Assembly: GCF_000003815.2 (NCBI RefSeq)
Contig: NC_049984.1
Coordinates: forward strand, 5,963,633-6,027,632
DNA: 64,000 nucleotides
Reading direction: 5' to 3'
From: Branchiostoma floridae
Taxonomy: Eukaryota; Chordata; Leptocardii; Amphioxiformes; Branchiostomatidae
A program made the position numbers and the translations under genes. The notes beneath the pieces are model-generated. The model saw only the letters and a list, made by a program, of their open reading frames with translations, had not been told where the DNA came from and did not search any database. Of the stretch, positions 31,395 through 46,400 are shown piece after piece. The stretch's first letter is position 1, and every line of letters starts with the position of its first letter.

Positions 31395-34160
31395 GATGAA
31401 AGTACGGCCAAAGTCTCGGAACCCCTCTATATCCTGATCCCTGCCTCAAATGCGCTTCCGGAAGGCGACTCCTCCTTACATCATCTCCTTGAGTCACGTG
31501 CAGCTGCCGACGAACGAACGTGGAACGAGATTGCCGTGTTGCCTTATTCGCGGAGCAGGCTGACAGATGGGAGTCTCTCAATCCGTATTTGGACGTAACC
31601 ACAATATCTTACGGGTGCATGTTTTGATGCAACACACAACCAGTGGAGATCACTCTTCTGTCTCCACAAGCTGCAGTAATGGGGCAGCCATAGGTTCAGA
31701 CGAACGGTTGATGCCGCGTCCAGATACCAACTCGCTCCGTGACCACAAGCTTGATAGAATGCAAAACGGTATCCAAGACTTATACATCGATCATCAGAAC
31801 GCTGTATTCTCATGGGTCTGAACACGGACACGGCACGACACACAATCCCCCCGTGACTATCATTCGTTATGGTCATTTTGTAGTTATCAATCACATAACA
31901 AGTGGAAGACAGAAATCGTTTTAAATTATGTTATATTCTCCAACAAGAAACGCGGCTTAGAATTAAAAATGATAGATCATTACCATCAGCTGGAGTTGCA
32001 AATACGCAACTACACAGGATGTACAGCACGTTTGCCTGGAGGTCCTTTCATTCGACGTCGACTGTTCCAAGCACAGAATTGCTAAAACATCTGCGCTCCC
32101 GACTGTGACAGTCAATAAGTTGAAATCATATACCTTATATTATGTAGGTATAAAAGATTTTACAAAGGAAAACTCCACAATGGCCGTTGTCACATTTAAG
32201 AATCAAATATTAATGGAACACTAAATTCTCATTTGTAGGTAACAATGGCTACCCTTAAGGCAGAAGCCCATTGTCCCTCGCGTGACACTCATTGGTCAGT
32301 ATCTGTAGCCATGAGGTTCTCAATCTAACTTTATTCGCATTTATGGTGTGTGAGCATACATGTACGTAAAGCTGAAGAGCTGATTCAGAGGCGATCCTAA
32401 CATGATGGTGACGTATGTAAGGCTTACCAGGTCATTCCCTAGATCCAACTTACAGCGTGTTGCCTACCTGCCGACCTGGCTGCGGTGAGCCCCCACAACG
32501 GTCAGTGGCCGTGTGGAGAATCATCCTCTGGTTATATAAAGGATATCATGGGGCTACACGGAAGGGGAAGATTGATATACCAACCTGAGGAAAGTGGCAA
32601 AAGAATAGAGCACTGCCCCAGATGCTCTCAAAGCGTGGCATATACGCAATACATGTCGTCACATCGCCTTTAGCGTCGAGTCGCGAAAATAAATGATGAC
32701 AAATTGAGTTTTATCTTGCCGTTTCCATCTGCCGAATAGTAGATGTTGGAAAATGTCAGGAACGGAAAATTATTTTATTGCCACCGCAATTTTTTGTAGA
32801 AGCCAGCATAAGCAAGGTAAAAAGATGTTGAGGCTAGATGATTTTTTCATGGCAGAATAGCGCAAAGTTAAACTGCAGTCTAGACCACAGAATGGAGTAC
32901 TGCACAGCAATCTTACCTCATCATACTTTCCCTTTTGCTCATATACCGGTAAAATGTCCGGAAGGTCCTTCGACCAATACATTTAAACTGTCTGCTTTCC
33001 AAAATATATGGACTAAAGACCTGGTAAGCACGAATGTGCACTACATGCAATTGGCCACGCATTTGTAGCACATTACTTCCCAGTATTGACTTTTCAAGTT
33101 CGACAATAGAATCAATGTCACCCTGAGGTCAGGTATTCAGACAACGTTGAAGTTATCAAATGTAGCCGGTTACCCCTGAACGATTCTATAGAAAACCCCA
33201 CGGCTGGATGGCCATCTTATCAAGGTCTATGGCTTTTACTTAACGGCAAATCCAGGGTTCAAGTGGATAATGGTTTCTGGTAGTTTGCCAGACGAGTCTG
33301 GCGGAACGGATGGAATACTAAGAGAACAGTTCCTTTGCAGAAGACATGTTTGTTGGAGAGTCACGCGTCCAATGTCTTAACGTACGTTAAAGAACCCAAC
33401 ACGCTTATCGACCAGAATAGAATTGACTCAGTGTGCTTGCTCATTTCTTGACATTATAGTCTCGTGCCTTCTTTCCAGCCATAAGATGATTAATGACTAA
33501 AAACACAAGTACAATGTAAGGAACATTGCCAAGTCCAAGTGCATTTATGATACACATTACTCACCTGGTATGACCCTACGTATACCAATGTCAATGGCTT
33601 ATAATGAGGGCACCGCGGGCCCGGTAGCTCATTTGGGCAGAGAATGGACACGTATCGGCAAACATGATAGAGGTGTGTGGTCAAATACATGTCGAGATTA
33701 GATATTGAGGTTCGGTAATTATCTATCTGACCTGGCTGGCCTTGACGATCGGAGGTCTTCTCTCAATGGACATAGTGCGTCACGGGTCGTTAATAGACTT
33801 TAGTGGAATAACTGTGGTTATATAGAAGCTGATAACATTGGTCATGTATACATACAGATATTTCAATCTGCATTTACAAAGCCATGCTTTTGCACGATAC
33901 TGCCAAACGTATCATTTTACACTTGGCCTTTACATTACATATGTTACCTTTTTCATCTTGGTAGTGATCCCAAATACACGTTTGCGTTTGCGGCAATTTA
34001 CGACATCTCAAAAAGTACACAGATCCAAGCCGACTATATCTTGAAGCTACAGATAGCCACTTTGATGGAACTGAAAGGAGGCGACATCGCCCGCTCGCCC
34101 CTCTAATAGAATTATCGATTTTTACCAGGAAGTCATCTTCAGACTGGAATCCTTTCCTTT
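31395..34160. other. Upstream region of the channel gene, no feature assigned
   Basis: The sequence just upstream of the start codon holds overlapping short frames on both strands and an E-box-like CACGTG at about 31496, but no TATA box in the minus direction. A tRNA A-box-like stretch (GGTAGCTCATTTGGGCAGAG, about 33621) may be a SINE relic. No gene seen. Confidence 0.35.
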
Positions 34161-34164
34161 AGAA

Positions 34165-35590
34165 TGGGGAAGGTTGGTGTCTGTGATTAACGGACTCATC
34201 TCAGGCTGTTAAGGCACGGGGTACCCGCAGCAAAAACAGTAACCAATTGTGCATCAATTGTAGCGATTAGGGTTACATCATCTTCACTGCATAGCTGAAG
34301 GAAGACACGGACTGATAATACCTATTCATCTTATGGTATAAAAAGTGGCACCATGTGACTGAGCAGATACGTGAGTCGGTTTGACTGTCGTTTACTGAAA
34401 TTAAGAAAATTACATCACGATTGGGAAAAGTTGCTTTCTGTGATTATCCGACATCATATCATGCTGTTTTGGTTCGAAACACCCGCAGCAAAACAGTAAC
34501 TAATTAAATAATTTTTGCAATCTTGCCCATTTGGGTTTAAACCGTCCATACTACATAGCTGAAGGAAGACACCGACTGATATATATATATATATATATAT
34601 ATGTATATGACTGGTTTATTTCGAAATTCAACAAACTGACAATGACATTGCAGCCACACGGCTGAATTGCGACTTGTCATTACAAACCGTTAACATCAAA
34701 GTGGTTAAAATCGAGGCAATAACATAGATTCTTAAAAGGCATTTCAGACCGACAAATTAAAACAGTATTGGGATAAAATGAAGTGTCATTACCAAAACAT
34801 TTAAGATAGAATTTACTTAACACAGTAATATCAGTATATAGCTATTCAAAATACATAATGCTATTTGGTACAAAAACACTGAGGTGACAATTACTCGTTC
34901 AAAAGGCGGACCATGAAGGGTACAGCGCTGTTGCGATAGCGTTCAGTTCTACAGCGAGTAGTGTTCAGTTTGTGGGATGATCTTGTCAGTCTGCCACTGA
35001 TCTCACCTCTGGCTGGTGGCAGTAAGTGCAAGAAATGTTCAGACTGTCTGAGAGAGTTAGCAAAGTTTTTGATCAGGTCAAGACGTCGTGCTTGTAGAGA
35101 AGGTAGTCCCAAGTCAGAACAGGCATCGGTGTAAGACGTGTAGTTGTGCCCCAGTATAATACGCACAGCTCTCCGTTGGACCTTCTCTATCCTGTCACTA
35201 AGTGCCTATAAGCCCTATTCATCTTATGGTTTCAAAATGGCACCACCTGACTGAGTAGATACGTGAGAATACGTTTCCTGGATTTAAGAGAATTATATCA
35301 CAATTGGAAAAACAGTGTTTCTGTGATTAATGGACATCTTCTTATTAGGCTGTTATAGCAGGGGACACCTGCAGCAAAAAAAAAAAAAAACAGTAACCAA
35401 TTTTACATCAATCGTGGCCACTTGGTCTAAATCATCCACACTGCACAGCTGAGGGACCGGGAAGACAGTAACTGATAAGACCTATTCGTCTTATGATCTC
35501 TTCTGGTATAAAAGGTGGCACCACGTGACTGAGCAGATACGTAGTTCGGCATGATTGCCGTTTCCTGGAATTAGTTCGAATTAGGTCACC
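34165..35590. repeat. Tandem repeat of about 265 bp, three units, split by a LINE
   Basis: Units share CTGTGATTAA/CGGAC, GCTGTTA, GCAGCAAAACAGTAAC, CATAGCTGAAGGAAGACAC, CTATTCATCTTATGG and TGGCACCA..TGACTGAG. Unit starts are at about 34170, 34435 and 35317. The second unit is interrupted between GACTGATA and CCTATTCATC by the LINE fragment at 34579-35206. Removing it restores the usual spacing. Confidence 0.8.
34579..35206 (-). pseudogene. 5'-truncated LINE with reverse transcriptase C-terminus
   Basis: Minus-strand frame ending at 34891 encodes the end of a LINE ORF2. It reads DRIEKVQRRAVRIILG, then YTSYTDACSDLGLPSLQARR, and at the end RTERYRNSAVPFMVRLLNE. This tail is widespread in invertebrate non-LTR elements. 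About 300 bases of 3' untranslated sequence follow, ending in an (AT)n run at 34579-34604 (the 3' tail in this orientation). The open frame is intact across about 105 codons, so the insertion is fairly young. The rest of the element is missing, as expected of 5' truncation during target-primed reverse transcription. Confidence 0.88.
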
Positions 35591-35599
35591 ACGTCCCTC

Positions 35600-37198
35600 A
35601 GAGGGAGGCCAGGCGTCTTCAGACGCGCCAAACTGGGACGTTGATACATCTTCCTGACATAAACACATTTCGCGGCCTTTGTTAAAGGCGTTAATCATGT
35701 CTCTGATCCCATTACCACTGCAATATCTCGAAGCAAAATTTATGACTTGATCTATAGAATAACTGAAAAATGCTATGACCGTACATTATTTTTGAAAGGT
35801 AAACATTATATCTAATGTGACTCAACTAATTTATGTATTAAAGCGTGCTGACTTGATATTTGATCTACTAATAATTGCTAACGCAAACATAACGCCATGT
35901 CCATGAGGAATAAGATAGAAAGCATTAACTACAGCTGTCAGCGAAAATCTAATCAACGTAATCAACACGACATTGCACAGGGATCAACTGACATCTACCA
36001 GTTAGAGTAAAGCATCACAATAGGGTCTAACAGATCATTATACAACTAGACAATAGATAAAACATAATGTCATTTTGAATGATCATATTGGCACACCATG
36101 AGCAACATTGATAAGTATGATGTGTTGCAACAAGTATAACGTACAGTACACATGTAATGTATAGAACGGGCAACATCAAAGACAAGTATGTATGAGCTTA
36201 ATTTAAGAAGCGAGTGCTTTTCAATAAGCTAATTTAAAAGTTCTATGGTTGCCAACTCTGTAGATGGTTCTATGGATTTAAAAAGAGATAATTTTCTGCA
36301 TGCTATATATCTCCTTAGTAGAGCCCAGAGGCATCTTGCATCTTATCACACGTCTCATATTCGATTGCTGCTCACATCAATCAGGACTAAAAGCTGCGGA
36401 TCTGCAAGGACACTGCCCGCCTTAGGAAGGCTCCTGTTCCCAGCGGACCACATGTGTCCCCCGGGCGTGCCAGCAGGATAAACCAGCGTCATGAAGGATA
36501 TTGGTGTCAACCTTTCCTTATCACAATTCAATGATTCACAGCATCACATACCGTTACAACTTATATTTAGAATTGACTCAATAAAGAAATCATCGGGTTT
36601 CTTTAAATTGAATTACATGAATGATCTAATCTCACAAAGGGTTGGGCTGTGATGAACATCATCCACGTACACCTTTAATACTTTATAATTATAAAAGACT
36701 GCTTTTTGCGTTTCTGCAGAGTAGTTAAGTGTCAAGCGAAAAGGAACATTTGAAAAATGCAGTAAACCAACTAAACGTCGCCCAAAGTATGATAACGCAA
36801 GCTACGTGCCCTTCTGAGATCGTTCTGTGTTGATCATTCAACAGAGGAAATGCACATCATATTTGAGGAACACAACGGACTGAATTCAAGTCACGGAAAA
36901 TGACTGAAATAACTAGATCAATGTATCCTCATAATGCTATACAGGAAATTCGTTTATCCTATTTAGGTACAGCCCAACATATACATTCAGCTAGGGTTTG
37001 TACGTGCTTATATTATATAATATGGAGCTCTCTCCACAACGTCCAGACATTAACCATGATACTGCTTGACCCACAACGCTGCGGTCAATACATGCTATGC
37101 AAACACTTCGTCTCAAGTGAAGACTTTCCTTTGATTTAATGACTGGAAACATTTGCATGTTTCCCTTGTCGGCCATTTGACCCAAAGGTAAATAGCTC
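35600..37198. other. Intergenic DNA without recognised feature
   Basis: Short open frames only. No repeat, RNA gene or transposon end recognised. Confidence 0.4.
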
Positions 37199-37211
37199 TC
37201 TATCCTCTAAA

Positions 37212-37432
37212 AACAATTCACGGGTCTTAGTGGCAAGTGTGCAGACGTTGACACACTGGCAGCACCAAATCCGTAGGTGTTTTTGCCAATTTTTTGGCAC
37301 CTTTATACAGATTAGCCGTGAGGCTCGGTGGGCGTCATTCCACCGTCATGGGGGCAGAGGCATGGCGAGTATCGAACTCAGGACCTACTGATTCTGATTC
37401 CAACGCTCTAAGCCGTTGCGCCACACAGACAT
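37212..37432 (-). mobile_element. tRNA-derived SINE, 221 bp, with target duplications
   Basis: Read on the minus strand it begins with GTCTGTGTGGCGCAACGG (A-box region TGGCGCAACGG) and has the B-box GAGTTCGATACTC about 40 bases later. A body with GGTGGAATGACGCCCACC and a T-rich tail follow. It is flanked by the identical 13-mer TCTATCCTCTAAA (37199-37211 and 37433-37445), a target duplication typical of LINE-mobilised SINEs. Confidence 0.88.
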
Positions 37433-37445
37433 TCTATCCTCTAAA

Positions 37446-40400
37446 TTAGCGAAGTGCAGTGTACACCAGGTGGAATCCAATAGAGTAAAGATTAAGTAAA
37501 TTGCACAACTCTTTTCGCGAAGGAAATTCTCTGAACTGTTTTATATCCGCCGCCTTGTCATTGGTTAAAGATTCATTATGCTGATGCTCGTACATGAGTG
37601 GTTTTACAAGAGAGACTTCTGGTGTCCACGATGTTGAATATCCGTGTGTATGCGATGTTCCTTTTATATATTGGTACGAACGGACTCTGTATAATTTTTC
37701 CCTTCAACCTGGAACGAACGAATGACAAGGTTCGGTGATTTTAATAACGAGAAAATTAGGCTTTCTGACATCTTTCTTGACACCATGATGCTAGTCATCA
37801 GTCACTGACAAGCAGTTACCTTGCTGCCATACAAAAGACACTGCGAGGTTACCCATGGTACACGCCTGTAATATGGCGAACACCTCCACATTACACTTCA
37901 CGCCATGCGTGACAGATTGGGCCATACAAGGTCATGTACAAATTCAAACAATGAAGCCGCTTGAAGGAGGGGCGAAGTCCATGTATGAATTTTTCATACG
38001 TCTCTGATCGCGAAGTTCGGGAGAGGTCAGGTTCCAAAGGGATGCGTATGAGGTACTGCGAGATGGAGAATAATTGCATTATATAAGGTACAGCCCAACA
38101 CAAGCCCAGCCAACCCCAGGGATGCCCTTGACAGAAGAACTGGTGATGGTGCCAAGAACTAAAGAAATGAACATTTCCCAGATACATACTAGAGATAAGT
38201 GGTACTTTAGAAGCTGGCTATTCATGGAAGTTGAATGATTGAAGAGACATAGTTGAAAACTATACATTTCTTTCGTACAATACTAGTATCGGATGACGCC
38301 TAGGACAGGTGATGCATTGCCAATTTCCTTATCTCAGATACAGAGGAATACTTGATAGCAAATTCCTGCTAACTTTACACACCAGGGCAGACATGCCTAC
38401 GTGCTCTGGTCAGGTGCTGGACCCGTGCCAGACAGTGGCTGGGTGAGTTTTCCCAGTCGACTAGGAGAACACTCTGCCGAAGTACGGCTTATGAGCGTTC
38501 GGTTTTCACACGGGGCCAAGTCCGAAGACTTGGAACGCCCAGAGCTCTGCGCTGACGATGTGACGGCCATAGTGTTGCTTCTCACTGAACAATGACCAAC
38601 TTGCAATACAGAGTGCCCTAATTGGTTAACAGATACCGAAAACTAATTGCATGAAAAGTAAGAAACTTTTGACTGATTTTCATATGATCCCTGACCTCAG
38701 CATTGCATAACTCTCTGTGATTTACACACACAAAAAAGCAATAGGTTGCTCGATAAGTTGAGTACTTGAGTACATAATTTTCTGTCGGGACTTTTCTAGC
38801 AGCGTAACCCAGACGACAATGTCTCAGCTAACTCGTGTGCCCAGGAAAGCCTATCGTGCTTGTGAACATACCCGATACAACGATAACATGTGTTTGCAAT
38901 GTATATTCAAAAGAGTTAAAACAAACCAAAGCAAATACAGAACAACAAGCTGCAACGGATATCTTTTCAGTACATGTTGGCACATCATGTCTCTTGATGA
39001 ACCATAGGAAGCAATCCAGGCCATTACGTGTGTCACCGACGTTTCGATCAGCGACGATTCCTTGGATAAATAACGCTCCTTGCGACTTGTCTGAAGATTG
39101 CTCGATGATGCTTATTTAGGTCAGAAGAACATACAGTGGACTGATGATGATGGTTGCTTCACAAGACGGGGAACTGAGTACCAGTAGCTATCCAATGCTG
39201 AATAGAAAAGTGAACATGACTAAGGTTGCTAAGATGGCAACAGTCACATCAGATGTCTAGCAATAGTTACTGCACTAGCAGTAGCAGCAGAAGAAATTAA
39301 GAAATCCCGAGGCCTCGCATCACAAGAAATATGTCATTGGGTCATCAAACAATGTCTAAAGGGTACCCATCTATCATACAACAGGTACCATGAGCAGCTA
39401 ATGACAGCTGTTCAGTGCATTGCCGGGATGGCAAAGATGACAAAATGTAGTTAAGAGCATCAGACGTTTGACAGCATGGACTCTGGCAGTAGCAGAGGCA
39501 ATGGTGACATCAAAGCGCCTCTAAATCTCAAGGCTTTCGACCACATCGCTGCTACGTGAAGTGTTCAAATAAAACGAAGATGTTACAACAGATGTTTCAC
39601 ACAACGACAACTCTCTTGTGGTGTGGCAGAAAGTATCCCAACTCGTTCAACAACATGCAACAGACTTCGACCGGATAACAATTCAACTTCCATCAAATTG
39701 GATTTAGATAGTTGACTGATAAGAAAGTTGACACACATAGGCGCCATTATAGATAGAGCTTCATTCAATTTCACAACGCCAGTAGTGACTTCTTCCCATT
39801 GCTCTATCTTAATTCTGTCTATGTGGACTCAGACATGAAGGAGCCAACCGTCAATAGGGAAGCTGACATGTTCCCCATATATAAGACGTGCGATGTCACG
39901 AGTATTCAAAGAACAAAATTGAAACTTAACCAATTCGATGACATGTATTGAAACATAAGCACCGAAGGAGCGAGTGTGTAGATGTTAAATTCTAGAGCAA
40001 ACTAGGAATAACTGAATGTACTGTGTCAATAATATTTGACGAGGAACGAATCATTGAAAAGAAAATATGACAGTCGACTGGTAGAGAGAAGCGCAACAAA
40101 AACGTGTCCTTTTAACCTGGATGACATGATAGTGCAAATATTGATTTCGCTCGTATCCAGGTACTGTAATTTGACAGCATAGTATTTTATGTTCAGTCGG
40201 CGTGAAATTATTATCGACTGAAATTAGTTCCATAAGATGCTGTATAATGTATTATTAGACGAAGGAGGATACTAATGTATGTACGAATGCGGGTTTGCAT
40301 GAGTTGCTATGAGTCAGCATGAAGAGAAAGATTCACCAGGCCGGTCCATCAAGAGAGTCGTTCAGCTTAATGTCATCAATTACTGGCCCGATCGAGGAGC

Positions 40401-43400
40401 CATCGATAGAGTTTAAGTACTATAATTATTGTACATTGGTGCCATCTTGCCAAATGTGCACACGTGGACACTAGTGGCATTTTTTTTTCATTCCTGAAAC
40501 AATACGCACCCCCTTGCTCCCATACAGGGTATTGGTATATGCACATGTATTCATTTATGGATAGGTATATGTATTTTCATTGCATGGTTTGCTTGATTGT
40601 GCAGTGTATTTGCAATGTACCTCATTGTATGTATCGCTGATAGCCATGGGGTTTCTTTCCAAGTTCGTTATTGGATCGATATAAGTAATTAAACAATAGT
40701 GTATACTCTATGCATTCCCATCAAGATGCAAATTGGAAAAGTCTTTATGGCTGAAACAAGATACTGGTGCAGATTACTCGCATCACTGCATATCTGCCAG
40801 CAAACACGTGTATGTTATTGAATTAGTATGGCAATACAGCATGACAAGATTCCAGAAGAAAGTCTTACTTCTCAAACAAAGGCTGTACACAAGAGGATTG
40901 TCAAAAGAAACCTCTGTGTTCCAATGAACAAAAGCTCATACCGTTGCCCAATCACAACCATCCATCCATCAGTCATCTGTAGCATTGTGTAGAACTTAGG
41001 GATGTCGTAATGCATCTATTTACTGGCAAGTGTTACATTCACAACAACACTCATCAAGACATGGCTGATTGCAAGAGTAAACCATTAAAGAGCAAGAGAC
41101 AGTAATGCATAATTATACACATAATCACCTTTTATCAAAAATTATTCCCACTGAATTCTAGTTTAGCCAGTACATAACAATGAAAAGCAGCAATACAATC
41201 GAGTTTGTGGTCAGTCATGGTCTCTATAATACATCAACACTGAATACTCCATTCTGATTGCAGCACATGCGACAAAATCTATCCAAGACAAACTGTAACA
41301 AAACATTCATCAAGAAAACAATAGAGAGGACTGTACTGTCTAACAGATAAGTATATAGTTATTAGAAAAAATAGGGTTTCTGTATTTGCAGCATGCACCA
41401 CTACTTCCTAATGTCAAGACGTGTCAGAATCACTTCAAAGCATATTCGCTGGGCACCCATAACCTTCTAAGGCCTTCCTTACATCCCTGTACACAGTATT
41501 GTTCAACCTATTCGGGGAAGACACATGCTGATCACATTTAGACTGCTGTGTAAGAGTTACCTTGACATTGATCACTAACGGCGAATGTCATTGAAAAGGA
41601 ACTCGTGCAAAGTCAGAGACAATCTCACGCCCGTCTAAGGTTTCGTCAACCTCATAGCTGTCCTGAGAGAAGTTGAAAAAGGATCACCAAAAGATTGTCT
41701 GCCAAATGGTTGTGCGTACAGAGCTTCAGTTGTTAAATTAAAGTGTAACGATAGATATTAGGATGGGTAGCACTGATGTATGTCATTAATGAGAGTACGC
41801 ACCAGTATCGGAAGGGGTTATGAATTAATCTTCTTATCTTGGCGGGCCTTGGATGTGTTCTATGTAGTTGCTAAAAACCTTGTTGTAACTGGAAAGCAAT
41901 TTTAATGTACTTCACATGTACTTCACTTCACCATTATACTTCACAAGGTTTCGGCAATGCCAAGTGACCACTTCATCATTCAATGGCATGTCTAGTGCCC
42001 TTTTCTGTTACACCGTGACTGATCCAGAGCGATAAAAACCGTGTACAGAACGAAGACCAATTCCTTTACGATCAAAGTGGACCTTTGCGCATGTTGAGTG
42101 TCAAAAGTAGTTGGTTTGAATTACAAATTCAGAGCACTTTGAACTTGCTGTCAGTATGTATAGTCGTGTGAGCTCTTTACTTATTGGGAATGTGTCAGAA
42201 ATAGCCGGAAACTTTACAGAAGACACAAAAGAGGTCAATATCTATTTGTAAGGATGAAAGCAAAGCCATCCTTCAACATGGCGTAGGGTTTATTGGATAA
42301 CCTTCTAGTATTAACAGTTGGTTTCAAAGGCGCCAAAGTAATATATCCACTGTAACTTTCACACTTCCTTGGCATTTGACCAGTGAAATGCTAACTTTCA
42401 GCGGAACCAGTATCTTTCACGAACCAAATAGATGACTCTTTGCCTTTGAAGTTGCGAACTTTGAGAGCCATGGGATTTCTTGGCTTGGCAACAGAATGAA
42501 CAAAGTGCTGAATCGGTATGTTTTGGCTGGACGCGCTGCCTGTGCCATTCAATAACTACAGTGGGGTATTTCCTTGGAGGAAAGTAAGGTGAAAATAATG
42601 ACTATTACATACTATAGGACTTGGAACGAACTGGCCATGTCTATACACACAGTGACAGATACATTTATTATTATTCAGCTAAGGCTGCATGTGACTGGCA
42701 GAAAACATTCAAAGTTTCTTTTCGACGTCCTTTAGTGACCCATTTGTTGTCGTGAGCTCAGTAAGTTTGTAACTATGAAAAAGTTTACAGTCAAGCCGAC
42801 AGTAAACATGAATGTGTCGTTTTAAGTCACGTATGTGACTGACTGACTGACTGAATGACTTAATGAATCAATAAATGAACGAAGGAATGGATATATGCCT
42901 ACTGCCTACTGGAATTCGTACAGGCCATCACAAAAGAACAGTCTACAAATACATGTACATATTGACAAGCTAAAACAGGCACTACTTAAATAAGTGAATT
43001 AGTAATCAAGTGAATAACGGACTGGTCTCTCTTTAGGAACATAAGTTGCATGCACGATATCATGAATACAGGGTAAAAAGGTTCAGCAAATGTAAAATAT
43101 CGTCAAGAGCATTTATTTGTTGCAGTCTACCATCTACGCAAATTGTTTTAAACATGGCAGCTCCAACACCAATACTGTCGTAGTCTGCAATATCCATCTG
43201 TTCATTTAACGACCAAGGCTCCCAGACTCTTCCAAACTTTGCGCGCACCAGCCAGAGAGATACACACATTTCAAGATCAGTCACCATCATCTGCTGACTC
43301 TGCATTTACAGCCGTGAAAACGTCCCACAAGACCAGACAGATTGGTCAGTGGGTACCAGAGAAAACCTGCTGAAGACCAAGCATGTCAAACAAGGTTAAG

Positions 43401-46400
43401 TGAATGGTACATGGATCACTTCAACCCCCAAGAGTTCACATTGCGATTGAAGTTCTTTGTGGTGTAGATTGACTCATTCATGTGTCCGCATGCCATTACA
43501 GCAGGCGAGTTTAGAGCGTACCTAAGAGACATACTTAGGCAGTTATAACGGTCTGTTGACTTTCGTTCACAGGCCCACTGCTACCATTGCATCTTTGAAG
43601 ACATCTTTCATGACTACACAAAAATTCTTTATGACCGAGTGGGTTGAAAAGAAGGGCCACAAACTAACTTAAGCAAACCTGGCGCTGGAGATATGCTGAG
43701 TGGGCTCACTGTGAAGTCTTGCAAAGTATACTTGAATCTTTACAGTACACTAGGGCGCAGCTTGTAATAGAAGCAATAAAAGAACCGAATATCTCATTGA
43801 ATATTCATCGATATGTCAGCACAGGTATGTAAAACAGGTGTATCGAATCGACTCTCTTAAAGTGGCATGGAGATCCGTGAGGCTAGATCTATGGGTACTC
43901 ACATCACCCACACCTGGTACCATTGATCATCAGTGAGGGAAGAATTTTGAGCTTTGCTTTATGCATGTATGCATGACTTGCACCCCTATGACAGCACATA
44001 GGCAATAATCACATTACACAGGGTTGGTTAATCATTGACTTCACAGGCAGCACAGCGTGGCCTTTTCGGCACACAAGCGGAATACAGGCTCTCAGGGGAC
44101 ACAAACTTCCACCAAGTAATCAAATCATTCCAGCAGATTCCGTCAGCAACCTTCGAGGATGCCTGCTCTGGAAATAGCGTACTGACAAGAGCGTCGATAG
44201 TTCAAAAGGTGCTTATAAGCCAAATCCATCAAGGCAAGCTTTAAGTGTGGGTAAGGACTCTCGAAATACATTCCCAAGAGTAATATGATGACAGCAGTCT
44301 TCTGTAAATTGGTCAATCAATAAACAATTTTTGAATGCGTGGCTATGGTAATCATTTTGACATCAAAGCAAGTGCCATACTCCATAGTTCCGCCAGTCCT
44401 ACTCTGAAAAGTTATCGACCTAAATTTCTGGTCCTCTGAGGTTCTAGAGCTGAACACTTAGTTAGGAAAACCAGAGCAGATGGTTGAATTTTCCACGCAA
44501 GATGGTATCATAATTGCCCCACAAGATACCATATTCACGAGGGGAAGGGATGACTGAGAGGCAGAGAGTATAGGTTGCCTGGTCAGGGAGCTGATCTTCG
44601 TGCGTAAGAGCCCTCGCTAATTTGATTCTGTGTTCGAGAGCTAATTGGCACTTAATTCTTGGTCCTAGTATTTGGGTCATACGAACGACGCAGGTCGTTC
44701 AACCCAATAAGTTTTCAACTTTCGCAGCATGTACATGTGCGTTTTTGATTTGTGGGAGGAAATTCGATATGAGCTCTAACTTTCCTCAAGAAAAATGACT
44801 GGACAAAAAGTGTATGTCTTGAGTTGTGTGATGGCATCAACGGGTCATAAACCTAATAATGTATATACGTATACTGTAACTGCAGAAATGTTCGCGGGGA
44901 TTTTATGTTCACCGTTGTCGCGTTGCCATTTACCACCGTGAACATTTTTCCATGGCAGTAATACAACAGACTACAGTGCATGGTGCTACCGCAAACTTAA
45001 AACCATTGCAAAAAGTCATTTTTCTGATACTTCGAAATTGAATCCCCACGAACTTAAATCCATTTACAGTAGGCAAGCCTTCACCACAGCACCTGCAGAT
45101 TCTGAGAACTGCCAGGTTGGCTTAAAGAGGATCTGTAGTTTGCGGTCTAATGATCGGTCCTCAGTGTTTGGATCAGCTGGATATATTGATGCAGCCTAAA
45201 GGTAGCCATGTGTGAGGGTCACCTTTCTGCAGTCACCAGATCCTGTCCATGAGATCAAGTACTCGTCACGCGCATCAGCTGACACCTGCGTCCTTCCCTG
45301 CACCAACGGCAAGGTCACGTCAGCGCTGATGAACTACCAGTCCTCAGAAAATTACCAGAACCAGACCGGGTCACCTTGGGAAAATTGGGCATGAAAAATG
45401 GCACATGAAGGGACAATATATACATGGTAAGGGACGCTGTTCTGTCCCTGTCAAAGTTCCCTAGCGGCATCCTGGCCTTTTTTCCACGAGTAATTCAGGG
45501 ACGACCGGGCCCTTAGAGTTTCATCAGTCTTCATTGTTGGAGGAAATACGCCATTTACTGATTGGGGGACACTTTGACAGTATCATTCTCAATTACAGCA
45601 ACATCCTGTGGATAACGAGGCTTGCGAATTATAAACTTTTAAGTTGACTGCCACGTACACACCTTTGCAAAAGTTTACGTAATAAATAAAGTTGGGTACG
45701 AAAGAATTGTCGGTAAAAATCTGTCCCCCCAAAAATGATTTTTAACTTTATTTCCTTTAGTGACGCGGTATGGAAACATCACCATGGGCATCACTACAGA
45801 CTGCAGATATACGGGCCAGGGCCGTTCAATGACGCACATTTTGCTACTCTCTCATTCCACGGCAGGTTATCGGAGATGGTCGGCGAGTAACAGGGAAGAT
45901 TATTGCATCCATCGACTTTCACCTGCAGCGCTGTACGCTAACGAATCTCCCTTTAGCTGTTTTGTTATCCCATTCCTTGGAGAGATGATGGAATCTCGGA
46001 CGGCATGCCCCCGGGAGATGATATCGGTTTTATGGTTTTCTTCTACTGTCGAATGAATCACATTATTACAGCTTTGGGAAAACCCACGTATCTGATTTCA
46101 GCACCTAATGGATGGTCCTTTGATGAAATTTGCCAATGTTTGATTTTTTTGCCACGGCTGGAATCAGAGCAGAACGGATGTTAGAGCACCTCGGGTTAAT
46201 ATGAGTCTATGGTCGCCTGCTGTGATTAATGAATAGCCTGGTGAGATGGGTTATTGGGTTAGAATCTACTTGCTGCTTTGACAAATTTACCGATTTGTCC
46301 TAATTAGTGTATTGATGATGCTTAATTTTGACCGGGCAAAGTTTATCAACTACACCATTGCTCTCTTCTTCTAGTAACCAGAACTTTCGCTCCTTTCAAT

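Noticed and set aside
31236-31598. 120-codon open frame, plus strand, over exon 1
   Set aside because: Antisense shadow of the signal-peptide exon and its upstream region.
37212-37432. Possible tRNA gene
   Set aside because: Has A and B boxes, but no closed acceptor stem. The 13-bp flanking duplication and non-tRNA body show a SINE.
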